DNA from: an uncultured Gemmatimonadota bacterium
GTDB lineage: Bacteria > Gemmatimonadota > Gemmatimonadetes > Gemmatimonadales > Gemmatimonadaceae
DNA: 6,423 bases
Assembly (NCBI GenBank): GCA_903906325.1
Contig: CAIVJV010000313.1
Span: 1-6,423 of the forward strand
Direction of reading: 5' to 3'
In this document: piece by piece, positions 1 to 6,025 of the stretch
Position numbering within the stretch: position 1 is the stretch's first letter
How the letters are laid out: each line of letters starts with the position of its first letter
Notes under the pieces: generated by a model
What the model was told of the DNA's origin: nothing
Databases searched by the model: none
The model's input: only the letters and a program-made list of their open reading frames with translations
Translations under genes and position numbers: made by a program

Positions 1-515
1 CCCTCGGCTGGGTCTCGTTCTATTCGTTCACCAAGCGCTTCACGCGCTACGCGCATCTGGTCTTGGGCCTCGGGCTCGCGATCGCGCCCGTGGGAGGGTA
101 CCTCGCGGTGACGGGGGCGTGGAGCGAGCCGTGGTGGGTGCTGATCGCCCTCACGGTGGGGGTCATGACCTGGTCGGCGGGGTTCGACATCCTCTATGCC
201 TTGCCCGATGTCACCTTCGATCGGTCGCAGGGATTGCACTCGATTCCCGCCGCGCTCGGCGTCCCGCGCGCGATCCTCGTCTCACGCGTGCTGCACACGG
301 TGACGGTGGTGGCGCTCGCGCTCACCAGCTGGGCCGTCGGGCTCGGCGTCGCCGCCTGGGTCGGCGTCGCGGTCGTCGCGGCGCTCCTCGCGTATGAGCA
401 TTCCCTCGTCTCGTCCGACGACCTCTCCAAGCTCGATGCCGCCTTCTTCACCATGAACGGGGTGATCTCGATGACCTTCCTCGCCGCGGTCCTCGTCGAC
501 CGGTGGCTCGCCTGA
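1..515 (+). CDS. ubiA: UbiA-family polyprenyltransferase, 3' part (5' end outside window)
   Basis: An integral-membrane prenyltransferase that transfers a polyprenyl chain from its diphosphate to an aromatic acid such as 4-hydroxybenzoate. The reading frame is open from the first full codon at base 3, so the gene starts upstream; about 170 C-terminal residues are visible. The first visible residues include YSFTKRFTRYAHL, a typical UbiA stretch, followed by the hydrophobic segment GLGLAIAPVGGYLAVTG. The second Asp-rich motif is intact: Asp codons at 186-188, 207-209 and 219-221 in FDILYALPDVTFDR, followed by GLHSIPAALG. Three to four more hydrophobic membrane segments follow (roughly bases 138-210, 270-400 and 450-500). 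The family is clear. The exact quinone is not: ubiA and the futalosine-pathway gene mqnP look alike here. The downstream UbiX gene supports a quinone role. Stop TGA overlaps the next ATG by one base (TGATG at 513-517), suggesting coupled translation. Confidence 0.93.
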   Translation, partial: LGWVSFYSFTKRFTRYAHLVLGLGLAIAPVGGYLAVTGAWSEPWWVLIALTVGVMTWSAGFDILYALPDVTFDRSQGLHSIPAALGVPRAILVSRVLHTVTVVALALTSWAVGLGVAAWVGVAVVAALLAYEHSLVSSDDLSKLDAAFFTMNGVISMTFLAAVLVDRWLA

Positions 516-1141
516 TGCGCCCCGTCGATCCGCAGGCGCCGATCGTCATGGCGATCACCGGCGCCTCTGGCGCGCCCTACGGCATCCGGTTGCTCGAGCA
601 GCTGCTCGTGGCGGGTCGCCGGGTGCAACTCATCGTCTCGTCCCATGGGTTCCGGCTCCTGCGCACCGAGAGTGAGGTCGGGGATCTCGCCGGCCTCCGC
701 GGGGCGGTCGGGGCGGCGCGCTTCGACGCGTTGGTCACGGTCTTCGACGATCAGGACCGTGGCGCGACGCCGGCCTCGGGGTCCGCCCTCGCCGGCGGGA
801 TGGTGATCTGTCCCTGCTCGATGGGGACCGTCGCGAGCATCGCCGCCGGGACCTCACGCTCCTTGGTGGAGCGCGCCGCCGATGTGGCGCTCAAGGAGCG
901 ACGGCCCTTGCTCCTGGTCACCCGCGAGACCCCGCTCTCCCTGATCCACCTCGAGAACATGCGGCAGGTGACCCTCGCGGGCGCCACTGTGATGCCCGCG
1001 GCGCCGGGCTTCTATCACCGGCCGACGACCATCGCGGAGATGGTCGACTTCGTCGTCGCGCGCGCGCTCGATCATCTCGGCGTGCCCAACACCCTCGCCC
1101 CGCGCTGGGGGGCCGGTGATTCGGATCGGACTGATCGCTGA
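515..1141 (+). CDS. ubiX: UbiX-family flavin prenyltransferase
   Basis: This cytoplasmic enzyme joins dimethylallyl phosphate to FMN, giving the prenyl-FMN cofactor used by UbiD-type decarboxylases. The 208-residue length is normal for the family. The FMN-binding N-terminus reads MAITGASGAPYGIRLLEQLL (residues 12-31) and the middle has CPCSMGTVASIAAG (99-112). Residues K127, R137, E138, Y167 and R183 fall exactly two positions before the known active-site residues K129, R139, E140, Y169 and R185 of the Pseudomonas enzyme as I recall them, so catalysis should be intact. I chose ATG 515, which overlaps the ubiA stop; a GTG at 503 in the same frame would add only four residues (MARL) and lies inside ubiA. 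A weak GGTGG at 503-507 is the only ribosome-site-like sequence. In menaquinone makers on the futalosine route this gene would supply cofactor for a UbiD-like (MqnL-type) decarboxylase; no ubiD is in the window. The C-terminal tail overlaps the next gene by 26 bases. Confidence 0.95.
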   Translation: MRPVDPQAPIVMAITGASGAPYGIRLLEQLLVAGRRVQLIVSSHGFRLLRTESEVGDLAGLRGAVGAARFDALVTVFDDQDRGATPASGSALAGGMVICPCSMGTVASIAAGTSRSLVERAADVALKERRPLLLVTRETPLSLIHLENMRQVTLAGATVMPAAPGFYHRPTTIAEMVDFVVARALDHLGVPNTLAPRWGAGDSDRTDR

Positions 1142-1583
1142 CACGCACGGCCTGCTCCGGGCCGACGTGCACCCCGCGTTCGCCGGCGTCGATCGCATCC
1201 TTCATGCTGGCGATGTCTGTGGGGACGAGATCCTCGATGAGTTGGCCCTGATCGCGCCGGTCGAGGCGGTCTACGGGAACTGTGACCTCCCAGGGGATCG
1301 CCGCCTGCATGAGGCGCTCGATCTGATCATCGGCGGCGTGACGATCCACGTGCAGCATGGGCATGAGCTCGGCCGGCCGAAGCCCGCGCAGGTCGCGGCC
1401 CGTTACGCGGCGCAGGTCTGCGTCTTCGGACATACCCACCGACAGAGCATCGATTGGATCGATGGGCGGCTGATCATCAATCCCGGCGCCGCGGGCCCGC
1501 GGCGGTTCGATCTGCAGCCAAGCGTGGGAGTGTTGCGAATCGAAGAGGGGCGCGTCGAGGCGGAGTTGCTCGCGCTAGGCTAG
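1116..1583 (+). CDS. YfcE/MJ0936-type metallophosphoesterase
   Basis: A small (155-residue) calcineurin-like phosphodiesterase with two metal ions, probably cytoplasmic since no signal peptide is seen. All family metal motifs are present in order: D9-x-H11 (IADTHG), GD33 (HAGDVCGD), GN55-x-D57 (VYGNCD), H81 in HGHE, and GH106-x-H108 (FGHTHR), followed by the family's NPGA turn at 122-125. Such enzymes (YfcE, MJ0936, Vps29-like) cleave phosphodiesters in vitro, and their natural substrates are generally unknown; nothing here fixes the substrate. The start is a GTG at 1116, 26 bases inside ubiX in another frame, which places the first beta strand MIRIGLIADTHG correctly. A GGGGGG run sits only three bases upstream. 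Its tight overlap with ubiX implies co-transcription, but a role in quinone synthesis would be guesswork. Its stop TAG lies inside the end of the convergent gene on the other strand. Confidence 0.92.
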   Translation: MIRIGLIADTHGLLRADVHPAFAGVDRILHAGDVCGDEILDELALIAPVEAVYGNCDLPGDRRLHEALDLIIGGVTIHVQHGHELGRPKPAQVAARYAAQVCVFGHTHRQSIDWIDGRLIINPGAAGPRRFDLQPSVGVLRIEEGRVEAELLALG

Positions 1584-1585
1584 CG
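1573..1585. repeat. 13-bp perfect dyad carrying both convergent stop codons
   Basis: The sequence CGCTAG-G-CTAGCG has 6-base arms around a single central G at 1579. The plus-strand TAG stop (1581-1583) and the minus-strand TAG stop (complement of 1575-1577) are exact mirror images within it. With a one-base centre it could only fold after opening some pairs, and no T-run follows on either strand, so it is not a standard intrinsic terminator. It may be chance. Confidence 0.45.
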
Positions 1586-2690
1586 GCTTCGTCCGCTTGA
1601 GTTCCTTGGGGTTCCGCTTGAACCACGCCGCCACCAAGAGCACCTCATCGACCTCATGACCGGGGACCGTGGTGCGCTCGCTCTCGTCAGGCGTGAGCAC
1701 CTCTCGGATCCGCTGGGTCAGCGCCCCCCGCTCGCGCGCCGTGCGTGGCGTGGCGCACGCATGGCGGACCCGTCCGCGACGGATCACGTAGGTGCGGTCG
1801 GTCTCCGGTGATGCCCCGGGGATGCGATAGACGAAGCTGAGGGACTCGAGCGCGAACCGCAGCCGCGCGAACTGCTCGCGAAGGGCCTCGAGGCTGCGAA
1901 CCTTGTCGCGCCAGAGCCCCGCCCGTTCGAAGTCGAGGGCCTCGCTCGCGCGCGCCATCTCGTCTCGCAGCGGGGTGAGGGGGGTCTCCGTCTCCCCCTC
2001 CAGGAAGGCGAGCGCGGTCTGTACCTGCGTCAGATAGGCCGTCTCGGGGGCCGCGCCGATGCACGGACCGAGACACTTCCCGATCTCATGGCGGATGCAC
2101 CCAGGGGTCCGGGTGCGTGCCGGGCCCAGGTCGGGTCGGTCGGGGAAGAACATCGGGGTGCCGAGCGCACAGTCGCGGAGCCCGAGCACGTCATTGAGGG
2201 CGCGCACCGCCTCTTCGAGTTGGTAGGCCCCACGGAAGGGGCCGTAGTAGGTGGCGGATTCGTCGAGGCCCGCCGAGCGGACGATGTGGAGGCGTGGGGC
2301 AGGACCCTGCGAGAGACGCACGAAGGCGTAGGCGCGGGCATCGCGCTTCATCGCGACGTTGTAGCGAGGCCTGAGCTGCTTGATGAGCTGCAGCTCGCGG
2401 AGGAGGGCATCGAACTCGCTCGGGAGCGGATCCCAGACGAGCGTCGCGGCCTGCCGGAGGATGCGAGCGCCCTTGTCGCGCGGGTATTGCGCGCGGAAAT
2501 AGCTCAGCAGTCGCGTGCGGAGCGATTTGGATTTGCCCACGTAGATCACCTCGCCTTCAGGCGAGGTCATGCGATAGACCCCCGGCTCCTCACGCGCCTC
2601 CGCCTTCACCACCGCGCGCATCGCTTCGATGCGGGCGAGCTCCGTGGGGGTCGGTGCGACGGGGCGGCGGCGACGGCGGCGGGCGGGCAT
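1575..2690 (-). CDS. Short UvrC-like GIY-YIG nuclease with UVR motif
   Basis: A probable DNA-repair endonuclease related to the N-terminal half of UvrC, the half that makes the 3' incision in nucleotide excision repair. Domains in the 371-residue product: a basic N-terminus (six Arg at 4-9); a GIY-YIG nuclease at about 33-115 with Y39 (GVY), Y50-V-G, R60, E99 and N111 at the catalytic positions; a cysteine cluster C172, C196, C204, C208, whose last three share the spacing of the iron-sulfur cysteines reported for UvrC; a UVR (UvrB-binding) helix pair at about 236-268 (LDFERAGLWRDKVRSLEAL); and a C-terminal region of about 100 residues I do not recognise. The RNase H-like 5'-nuclease and HhH domains of full UvrC (about 600 residues) are absent. 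It resembles E. coli Cho, but Cho lacks a UVR region. The frame is open 106 codons further upstream; I chose ATG 2690 because that extension lies over mutM and looks like shadow sequence. The start lies one base after the mutM stop (TGAGATG). Confidence 0.88.
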   Translation of the reverse strand: MPARRRRRRPVAPTPTELARIEAMRAVVKAEAREEPGVYRMTSPEGEVIYVGKSKSLRTRLLSYFRAQYPRDKGARILRQAATLVWDPLPSEFDALLRELQLIKQLRPRYNVAMKRDARAYAFVRLSQGPAPRLHIVRSAGLDESATYYGPFRGAYQLEEAVRALNDVLGLRDCALGTPMFFPDRPDLGPARTRTPGCIRHEIGKCLGPCIGAAPETAYLTQVQTALAFLEGETETPLTPLRDEMARASEALDFERAGLWRDKVRSLEALREQFARLRFALESLSFVYRIPGASPETDRTYVIRRGRVRHACATPRTARERGALTQRIREVLTPDESERTTVPGHEVDEVLLVAAWFKRNPKELKRTKPLA

Positions 2691-2691
2691 C

Positions 2692-3525
2692 TCAGCGCTG
2701 GCAGGTGGGGCACCAGACGGTCTGGCGCCCTGCGAGACGGTGGGTGGCGCGCAGCACGGTCCCACAGGTGACGCAGGGGGCGTCGGCGCGCCCGTAGACG
2801 GCGAGATGCGCGGCGAAGCCGCCGCGTGCGCCGTAGGCGTCTTGGAAGTCGCGGAAGGTCGTCCCGCGGAGGGCGATGGATGCGGCGAGGACCTCCCGCA
2901 GGGATCGCAGGAGCGCGTCGGCCTCGCGGCGGCGCAGCGAGCGCGCCGCGCGCGTGGGGCGGAGCCCCGCCCGGAAGAGCGCCTCGTTGGCGTAGATGTT
3001 CCCCACACCGGCGAGGCGCCGCTGGTCCATCAGCACGGTCTTGATCGCCTGGCGGGAGCCACGGAGCGAGCCCCAGAGCGCGTCCACGGTGAACGTCGGA
3101 TCGAGCGGCTCCGGGCCGAGCGCCCCCTGCCACTCGGCGTGGCGCCTCATATCGTGCCCGGCGACCGTCCCGAGTCGCCGGACATCGTGGTAGCACAGGG
3201 TGCGACCATCTCGCAGCGCGAAGCGGAGACAGGTGTAGCGGTCGTCCCGTGGTGCGGTGAGGAGGAGCGCCCCGGTGAAGCGCGGGGTCACGACGAGGTG
3301 CTGGATGGTGGCGTCGGGGGCGGCGGGTGCGCAGTCGATGACGATGCTCTTCGCCCGGCGGTGCACGCCGCGGATGGTCGCGCCGGCGATCGCGCGGCGC
3401 AGGGCGGCCGGCGTCGTATCCCGCAGGACGTCCGCGCGGACGATCTCCCCCGCATCGATCGTCGCCCCTCGGAGCGCGGCGTCGAGGTCCCGCGCGATGG
3501 TCTCGGTCTCGGGGAGTTCCGGCAT
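2692..3525 (-). CDS. mutM: Formamidopyrimidine-DNA glycosylase (Fpg/MutM family)
   Basis: A base-excision repair glycosylase and AP lyase that removes oxidised purines such as 8-oxoguanine. The 277-residue length is normal. The start ATG 3525 gives the invariant N-terminus MPELPETETI, in which Pro2 is the nucleophile after Met removal and Glu3 the acid; the frame continues 30 codons upstream but that part is not Fpg-like. Other marks are K59 (RRAKSIVID), GVGNIYANEALF at 173-184 (helix-two-turn-helix, N176), and a zinc finger C251-x2-C254-x17-C272-x2-C275 with finger Arg R267 in GRQTVWC. Oddities: the usual HLxMSGRL stretch is HLVVTPRF (76-83), so Val79 replaces the intercalating Met; the usual NDPRRFG is HDVRRLG (113-119), so Leu118 replaces the intercalating Phe. 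It may therefore belong to a divergent Fpg subgroup with altered lesion preference. It lies 7 bases after purD and just before the UvrC-like gene. No clear Shine-Dalgarno sequence. Confidence 0.93.
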   Translation of the reverse strand: MPELPETETIARDLDAALRGATIDAGEIVRADVLRDTTPAALRRAIAGATIRGVHRRAKSIVIDCAPAAPDATIQHLVVTPRFTGALLLTAPRDDRYTCLRFALRDGRTLCYHDVRRLGTVAGHDMRRHAEWQGALGPEPLDPTFTVDALWGSLRGSRQAIKTVLMDQRRLAGVGNIYANEALFRAGLRPTRAARSLRRREADALLRSLREVLAASIALRGTTFRDFQDAYGARGGFAAHLAVYGRADAPCVTCGTVLRATHRLAGRQTVWCPTCQR

Positions 3526-3532
3526 GCGCGGA

Positions 3533-4807
3533 CTAGCCGCGCGCGAGCTCGCGCCACCCGATATCACGACGGAACTGCGCTCCGGCGAACCGCACCGCCG
3601 CTGCCCCCGCCGCACTCACCCGCTGCGCCTCGGCGATCGTCGGTGCGACGGCCGTGACCGCGACCACCCGCCCCCCGCTCGTCACGAGCGTCCCCTGGGG
3701 GTCGCGCGTGGTGCCCGCGTGGAACGTCCAGCGTGATGCGGTGTCGGTCGGTACCTCGATCGGATCGCCCGAGCGCACCCTGCCCGGATAGCCGGCGGCC
3801 GCCACGACCGTGGTCACGGAGGCCCCCGCCTCCCAGGTGAGCGGGAGGAACCCCGCGATCGACTCCCCGCGTGCGATCGCGCGCATCGGGGTCAGGAGGC
3901 TCGAGGCCATCAGCGGGAGCAGCGCCTGCGTCTCAGGATCCCCGAACCGACAGTTGAACTCCACGACCTTCGGCCCATCGGCCGTGAGCATCAACCCCGC
4001 ATACAGGAGCCCGGTGAACGGGCACCCCGCCTCGCGCATCGCCGCGAGGGTCGGCCGGAGGATCCGCCCCATCACCTCGTCCATCAGCGCGGGCGTCGCG
4101 ATCGCGACCGGGGCATAGGCCCCCATCCCCCCGGTGTTGGGTCCGGTATCGCCTTCGCCGATCCGCTTGTGGTCCTGCGCCGCGATGAAGGGGAGGAGAT
4201 GCGAGCCATCGGTGAGGGCGAAGAGCGAGAGCTCCTCTCCCTGCATGAACTCCTCGACCAGGACCTCGGCTCCCGCCGCGCCGAACGCCTGCTCCACGAG
4301 CATCATCTCGATCGCGGCGTCCGCCTCCTCGAGGGACTGCGCGATCACCACGCCCTTCCCGGCGGCGATCCCCGATGCCTTGATCACGACGGGAAGGGAG
4401 TGCATGCGCACCGCCGCCTTCGCCGCCGCCACCTCGGTGAAGGTCTCGGCGCGCGCCGTCGGGATCCCCGAGCGCAGCATCAGCGACTTCGCGAAGTGCT
4501 TCGACGTCTCGATCCGCGCCGCGGCCGCCGTCGGGCCGAAGATCGGGAGCCCCTCGGCGCGGAACCGATCGACGATCCCCGCCTCGAGCGGCGCCTCGGG
4601 GCCGACCACGGTGAAGGCGACCCCTTCGGCCTTGGCCAATGCGATTAGGCCATCGAGGTCGGTGACCTTGGTCGGGACGCACCGCGCGATGGCGGCGATC
4701 CCCGCATTGCCCGGGGCGGCGATGATCTCCACCGTCGGATCATCGCGCGTCAATTTCCACGCGAGGGCGTGCTCGCGTCCCCCGCTCCCGACGAGGAGGA
4801 TCTTCAT
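3533..4807 (-). CDS. purD: Phosphoribosylamine--glycine ligase (GAR synthetase)
   Basis: This cytoplasmic ATP-grasp ligase joins phosphoribosylamine to glycine with ATP, the second step of de novo purine synthesis. The 424-residue length matches the family. The N-domain begins MKILLVGSGGREHALAWKL, followed by VVGPEAPLEAGIVDRF (67-82). The ATP-grasp domain has KASGIAAGKGVVIA (143-156), QDHKRIGEGDTGPNTGGMGAY (211-231, glycine/PRA loop), GLLYAGLM (266-273) and the magnesium-binding E283 with FNCRFGDPETQ (284-294, N285 and E292). The C-domain ends FRRDIGWRELARG, typical of PurD. Ser145 stands where many bacterial enzymes have Asp, but other functional PurDs also have Ser there, so activity is expected. 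The ATG at 4807 lies 9 bases after the stop of the upstream PLP-enzyme gene. No ribosome site is evident close to the start: the nearest G-run (AGGGG) is about 15 bases away. It is probably translated from an operon message. Confidence 0.97.
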   Translation of the reverse strand: MKILLVGSGGREHALAWKLTRDDPTVEIIAAPGNAGIAAIARCVPTKVTDLDGLIALAKAEGVAFTVVGPEAPLEAGIVDRFRAEGLPIFGPTAAAARIETSKHFAKSLMLRSGIPTARAETFTEVAAAKAAVRMHSLPVVIKASGIAAGKGVVIAQSLEEADAAIEMMLVEQAFGAAGAEVLVEEFMQGEELSLFALTDGSHLLPFIAAQDHKRIGEGDTGPNTGGMGAYAPVAIATPALMDEVMGRILRPTLAAMREAGCPFTGLLYAGLMLTADGPKVVEFNCRFGDPETQALLPLMASSLLTPMRAIARGESIAGFLPLTWEAGASVTTVVAAAGYPGRVRSGDPIEVPTDTASRWTFHAGTTRDPQGTLVTSGGRVVAVTAVAPTIAEAQRVSAAGAAAVRFAGAQFRRDIGWRELARG

Positions 4808-4816
4808 CGCGGCGGC

Positions 4817-5986
4817 TCAGATCCCCTGAAAGGCCTGCTCGAGATCCTCGAGGAGATCCTCGAGGTCCTCCACCCCCACCGAGAAGCGGAGCAACCCGTC
4901 CGTGATCCCGATCTCGAGGCGCCGCGCGGGCTCGATCGAGGCGTGGGTCATCCCCGCCGGCTGACAGACGAGCGACTCCACCCCACCGAGCGACTCGGCG
5001 AGGGTGAAGATCCGCAGGCGTCGGACGATGCGGTCGGCGTGATCGCGTGAGCCCGTCTCGCAGGAGACCATCGCCCCGAAGCCCCGCATCTGCCGTGTGG
5101 CGAGCTCGTGCTGGGGGTGCGACGGGAGGCCAGGATAGAAGACCCGCTCCGCGCCGAGGCGATCGGCGAGCCACCGTGCGATGGCGCGGCCATTCGCGTC
5201 GTGTGCGCGCATGCGGAGTGGGAGCGTCTTGATCCCGCGGAGCGTGAGCCAGGCGTCCATCGGGCCGGGCACGGCGCCCCCGGAGTTCTGGGCGAACTGC
5301 ACGCGCGCGGCGAGCGCGTCGTCATTCATCACCGCCACACCGCCGAGCAGGTCGGAATGACCGTTGAGGTACTTGGTGCTCGAGTGCCAGACCAGATCGG
5401 CGCCCAGGGCGAGCGGGTTCTGGAGGTAGGGGGAGGCGAAGGTGTTGTCGACGATCGTGAGGGCGCCGGCCCGCTTCGCGATGGTACTCGCCGCCGCGAT
5501 GTCCGTGAGGTGCATCAGCGGGTTCGTCGGCGTCTCGAGGACCAGTCCTTTGGTGTTCGGGCGGATCGCGTCCTCGATCCGCTGCGGGTCCCGCGTGTCG
5601 ACCCAGGCAATCGCGATCCCGTAGTGCTGGATGATCTTATCGACGAGGCGGAAGGTCCCGCCGTAGACGTTGGATCCGATCACGAGGTGATCGCCGGCGC
5701 GGAAGAGCTTCATGAGCGTGTCGAAGCACCCCATCCCCGACGAGAAGGCGAACCCATGCTTCGCGCCTTCGAGGTTCGCCACATTCCGTTCGAGGGCCTC
5801 GCGCGTCGGGTTCTTGCTCCGCGCGTACTCATACCCCTTGTGGACCCCGAGCGCCTCCTGGGCGTAGGTCGAGGTCTGGTGGATCGGGGGCATGATGGTG
5901 CCCGTCGTGGGGTCCGGGCGCTGGCCCGCGTGGATGGCGCGGGTGGAGAAGCCGCGGCCGACGTCGTCTGGGAGGATCTGGGTCAT
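4817..5986 (-). CDS. Cystathionine gamma-synthase/gamma-lyase-type PLP enzyme
   Basis: A PLP-dependent enzyme of Cys/Met metabolism (fold type I, MetB/MetC/CGL family), cytoplasmic and usually a homotetramer, acting in transsulfuration between cysteine and homocysteine. At 389 residues it has the usual length. Key residues are YEYAR with Y54 and R56 (phosphate site from the neighbouring subunit), SSGMG at 82-86, Y108 (stacks on the PLP ring), D180 (VDNTFASPYLQNPL), the Schiff-base lysine K205 in HSSTKYLNGHSD, E337 in GGVESL, and substrate-carboxylate R367 in LLRFSVG. The C-terminus (VEDLEDLLEDLEQAF) closely resembles cystathionine gamma-lyase endings. The substrate-selective stretch reads VESLVCQPAGMTHASI, where many relatives have a charged residue before Pro, so I cannot choose between synthase (metB), gamma-lyase (mccB) and O-acylhomoserine sulfhydrylase. 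The C-terminal codons contain an exact 12-base tandem repeat (4841-4864). The ATG at 5986 has no obvious Shine-Dalgarno; the previous gene stops 39 bases upstream. Confidence 0.93.
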   Translation of the reverse strand: MTQILPDDVGRGFSTRAIHAGQRPDPTTGTIMPPIHQTSTYAQEALGVHKGYEYARSKNPTREALERNVANLEGAKHGFAFSSGMGCFDTLMKLFRAGDHLVIGSNVYGGTFRLVDKIIQHYGIAIAWVDTRDPQRIEDAIRPNTKGLVLETPTNPLMHLTDIAAASTIAKRAGALTIVDNTFASPYLQNPLALGADLVWHSSTKYLNGHSDLLGGVAVMNDDALAARVQFAQNSGGAVPGPMDAWLTLRGIKTLPLRMRAHDANGRAIARWLADRLGAERVFYPGLPSHPQHELATRQMRGFGAMVSCETGSRDHADRIVRRLRIFTLAESLGGVESLVCQPAGMTHASIEPARRLEIGITDGLLRFSVGVEDLEDLLEDLEQAFQGI

Positions 5987-6025
5987 GGCTGAAAGGTACC
6001 GGACCGCCCCGATCGCGGGCGAGGG

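Noticed and set aside
2691..3008. A 106-residue N-terminal extension of the UvrC-like protein or a fusion to another domain
   Set aside because: The extension lies entirely within mutM in another frame and is rich in Arg, Pro, Ser and Ala with no domain features. The ATG at 2690 directly after the mutM stop is a far better start.
2629..3657. A 342-codon plus-strand open frame across mutM
   Set aside because: It overlaps mutM, the start of the UvrC-like gene and the end of purD in antisense. Its composition is shadow-like (Gly, Arg, Ala, Glu) and there is no domain signal.
4363..4382. Ser145 in PurD in place of the more common Asp in the KADGLAAGKG motif
   Set aside because: Functional PurD enzymes, including the human GART domain as I recall it, carry KASGLAAGKG, so this is normal variation and not a lost catalytic residue.
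4841..4864. An exact 12-base tandem repeat (GAGATCCTCGAG twice)
   Set aside because: It is explained by the acidic LEDLLEDL helix at the end of the PLP enzyme, a protein-level pattern common to this family. There are only two copies and nothing suggests a regulatory repeat.
5108..5992. A 294-codon plus-strand open frame opposite the PLP-enzyme gene
   Set aside because: It is exactly antisense to a clearly conserved gene, and its protein is low-complexity, rich in Arg, Glu, Val and Gly, with no recognisable motif. Long antisense frames are common in GC-rich coding DNA.
6005..6021. Possible terminator hairpin between the DUF3179 gene and the PLP-enzyme gene (CGCCC and GGGCG arms, 7-base loop)
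   Set aside because: The stem is only 5 pairs and is followed by GTCCGG with no T-run, in very GC-rich sequence where such arms arise by chance. I did not call a terminator.
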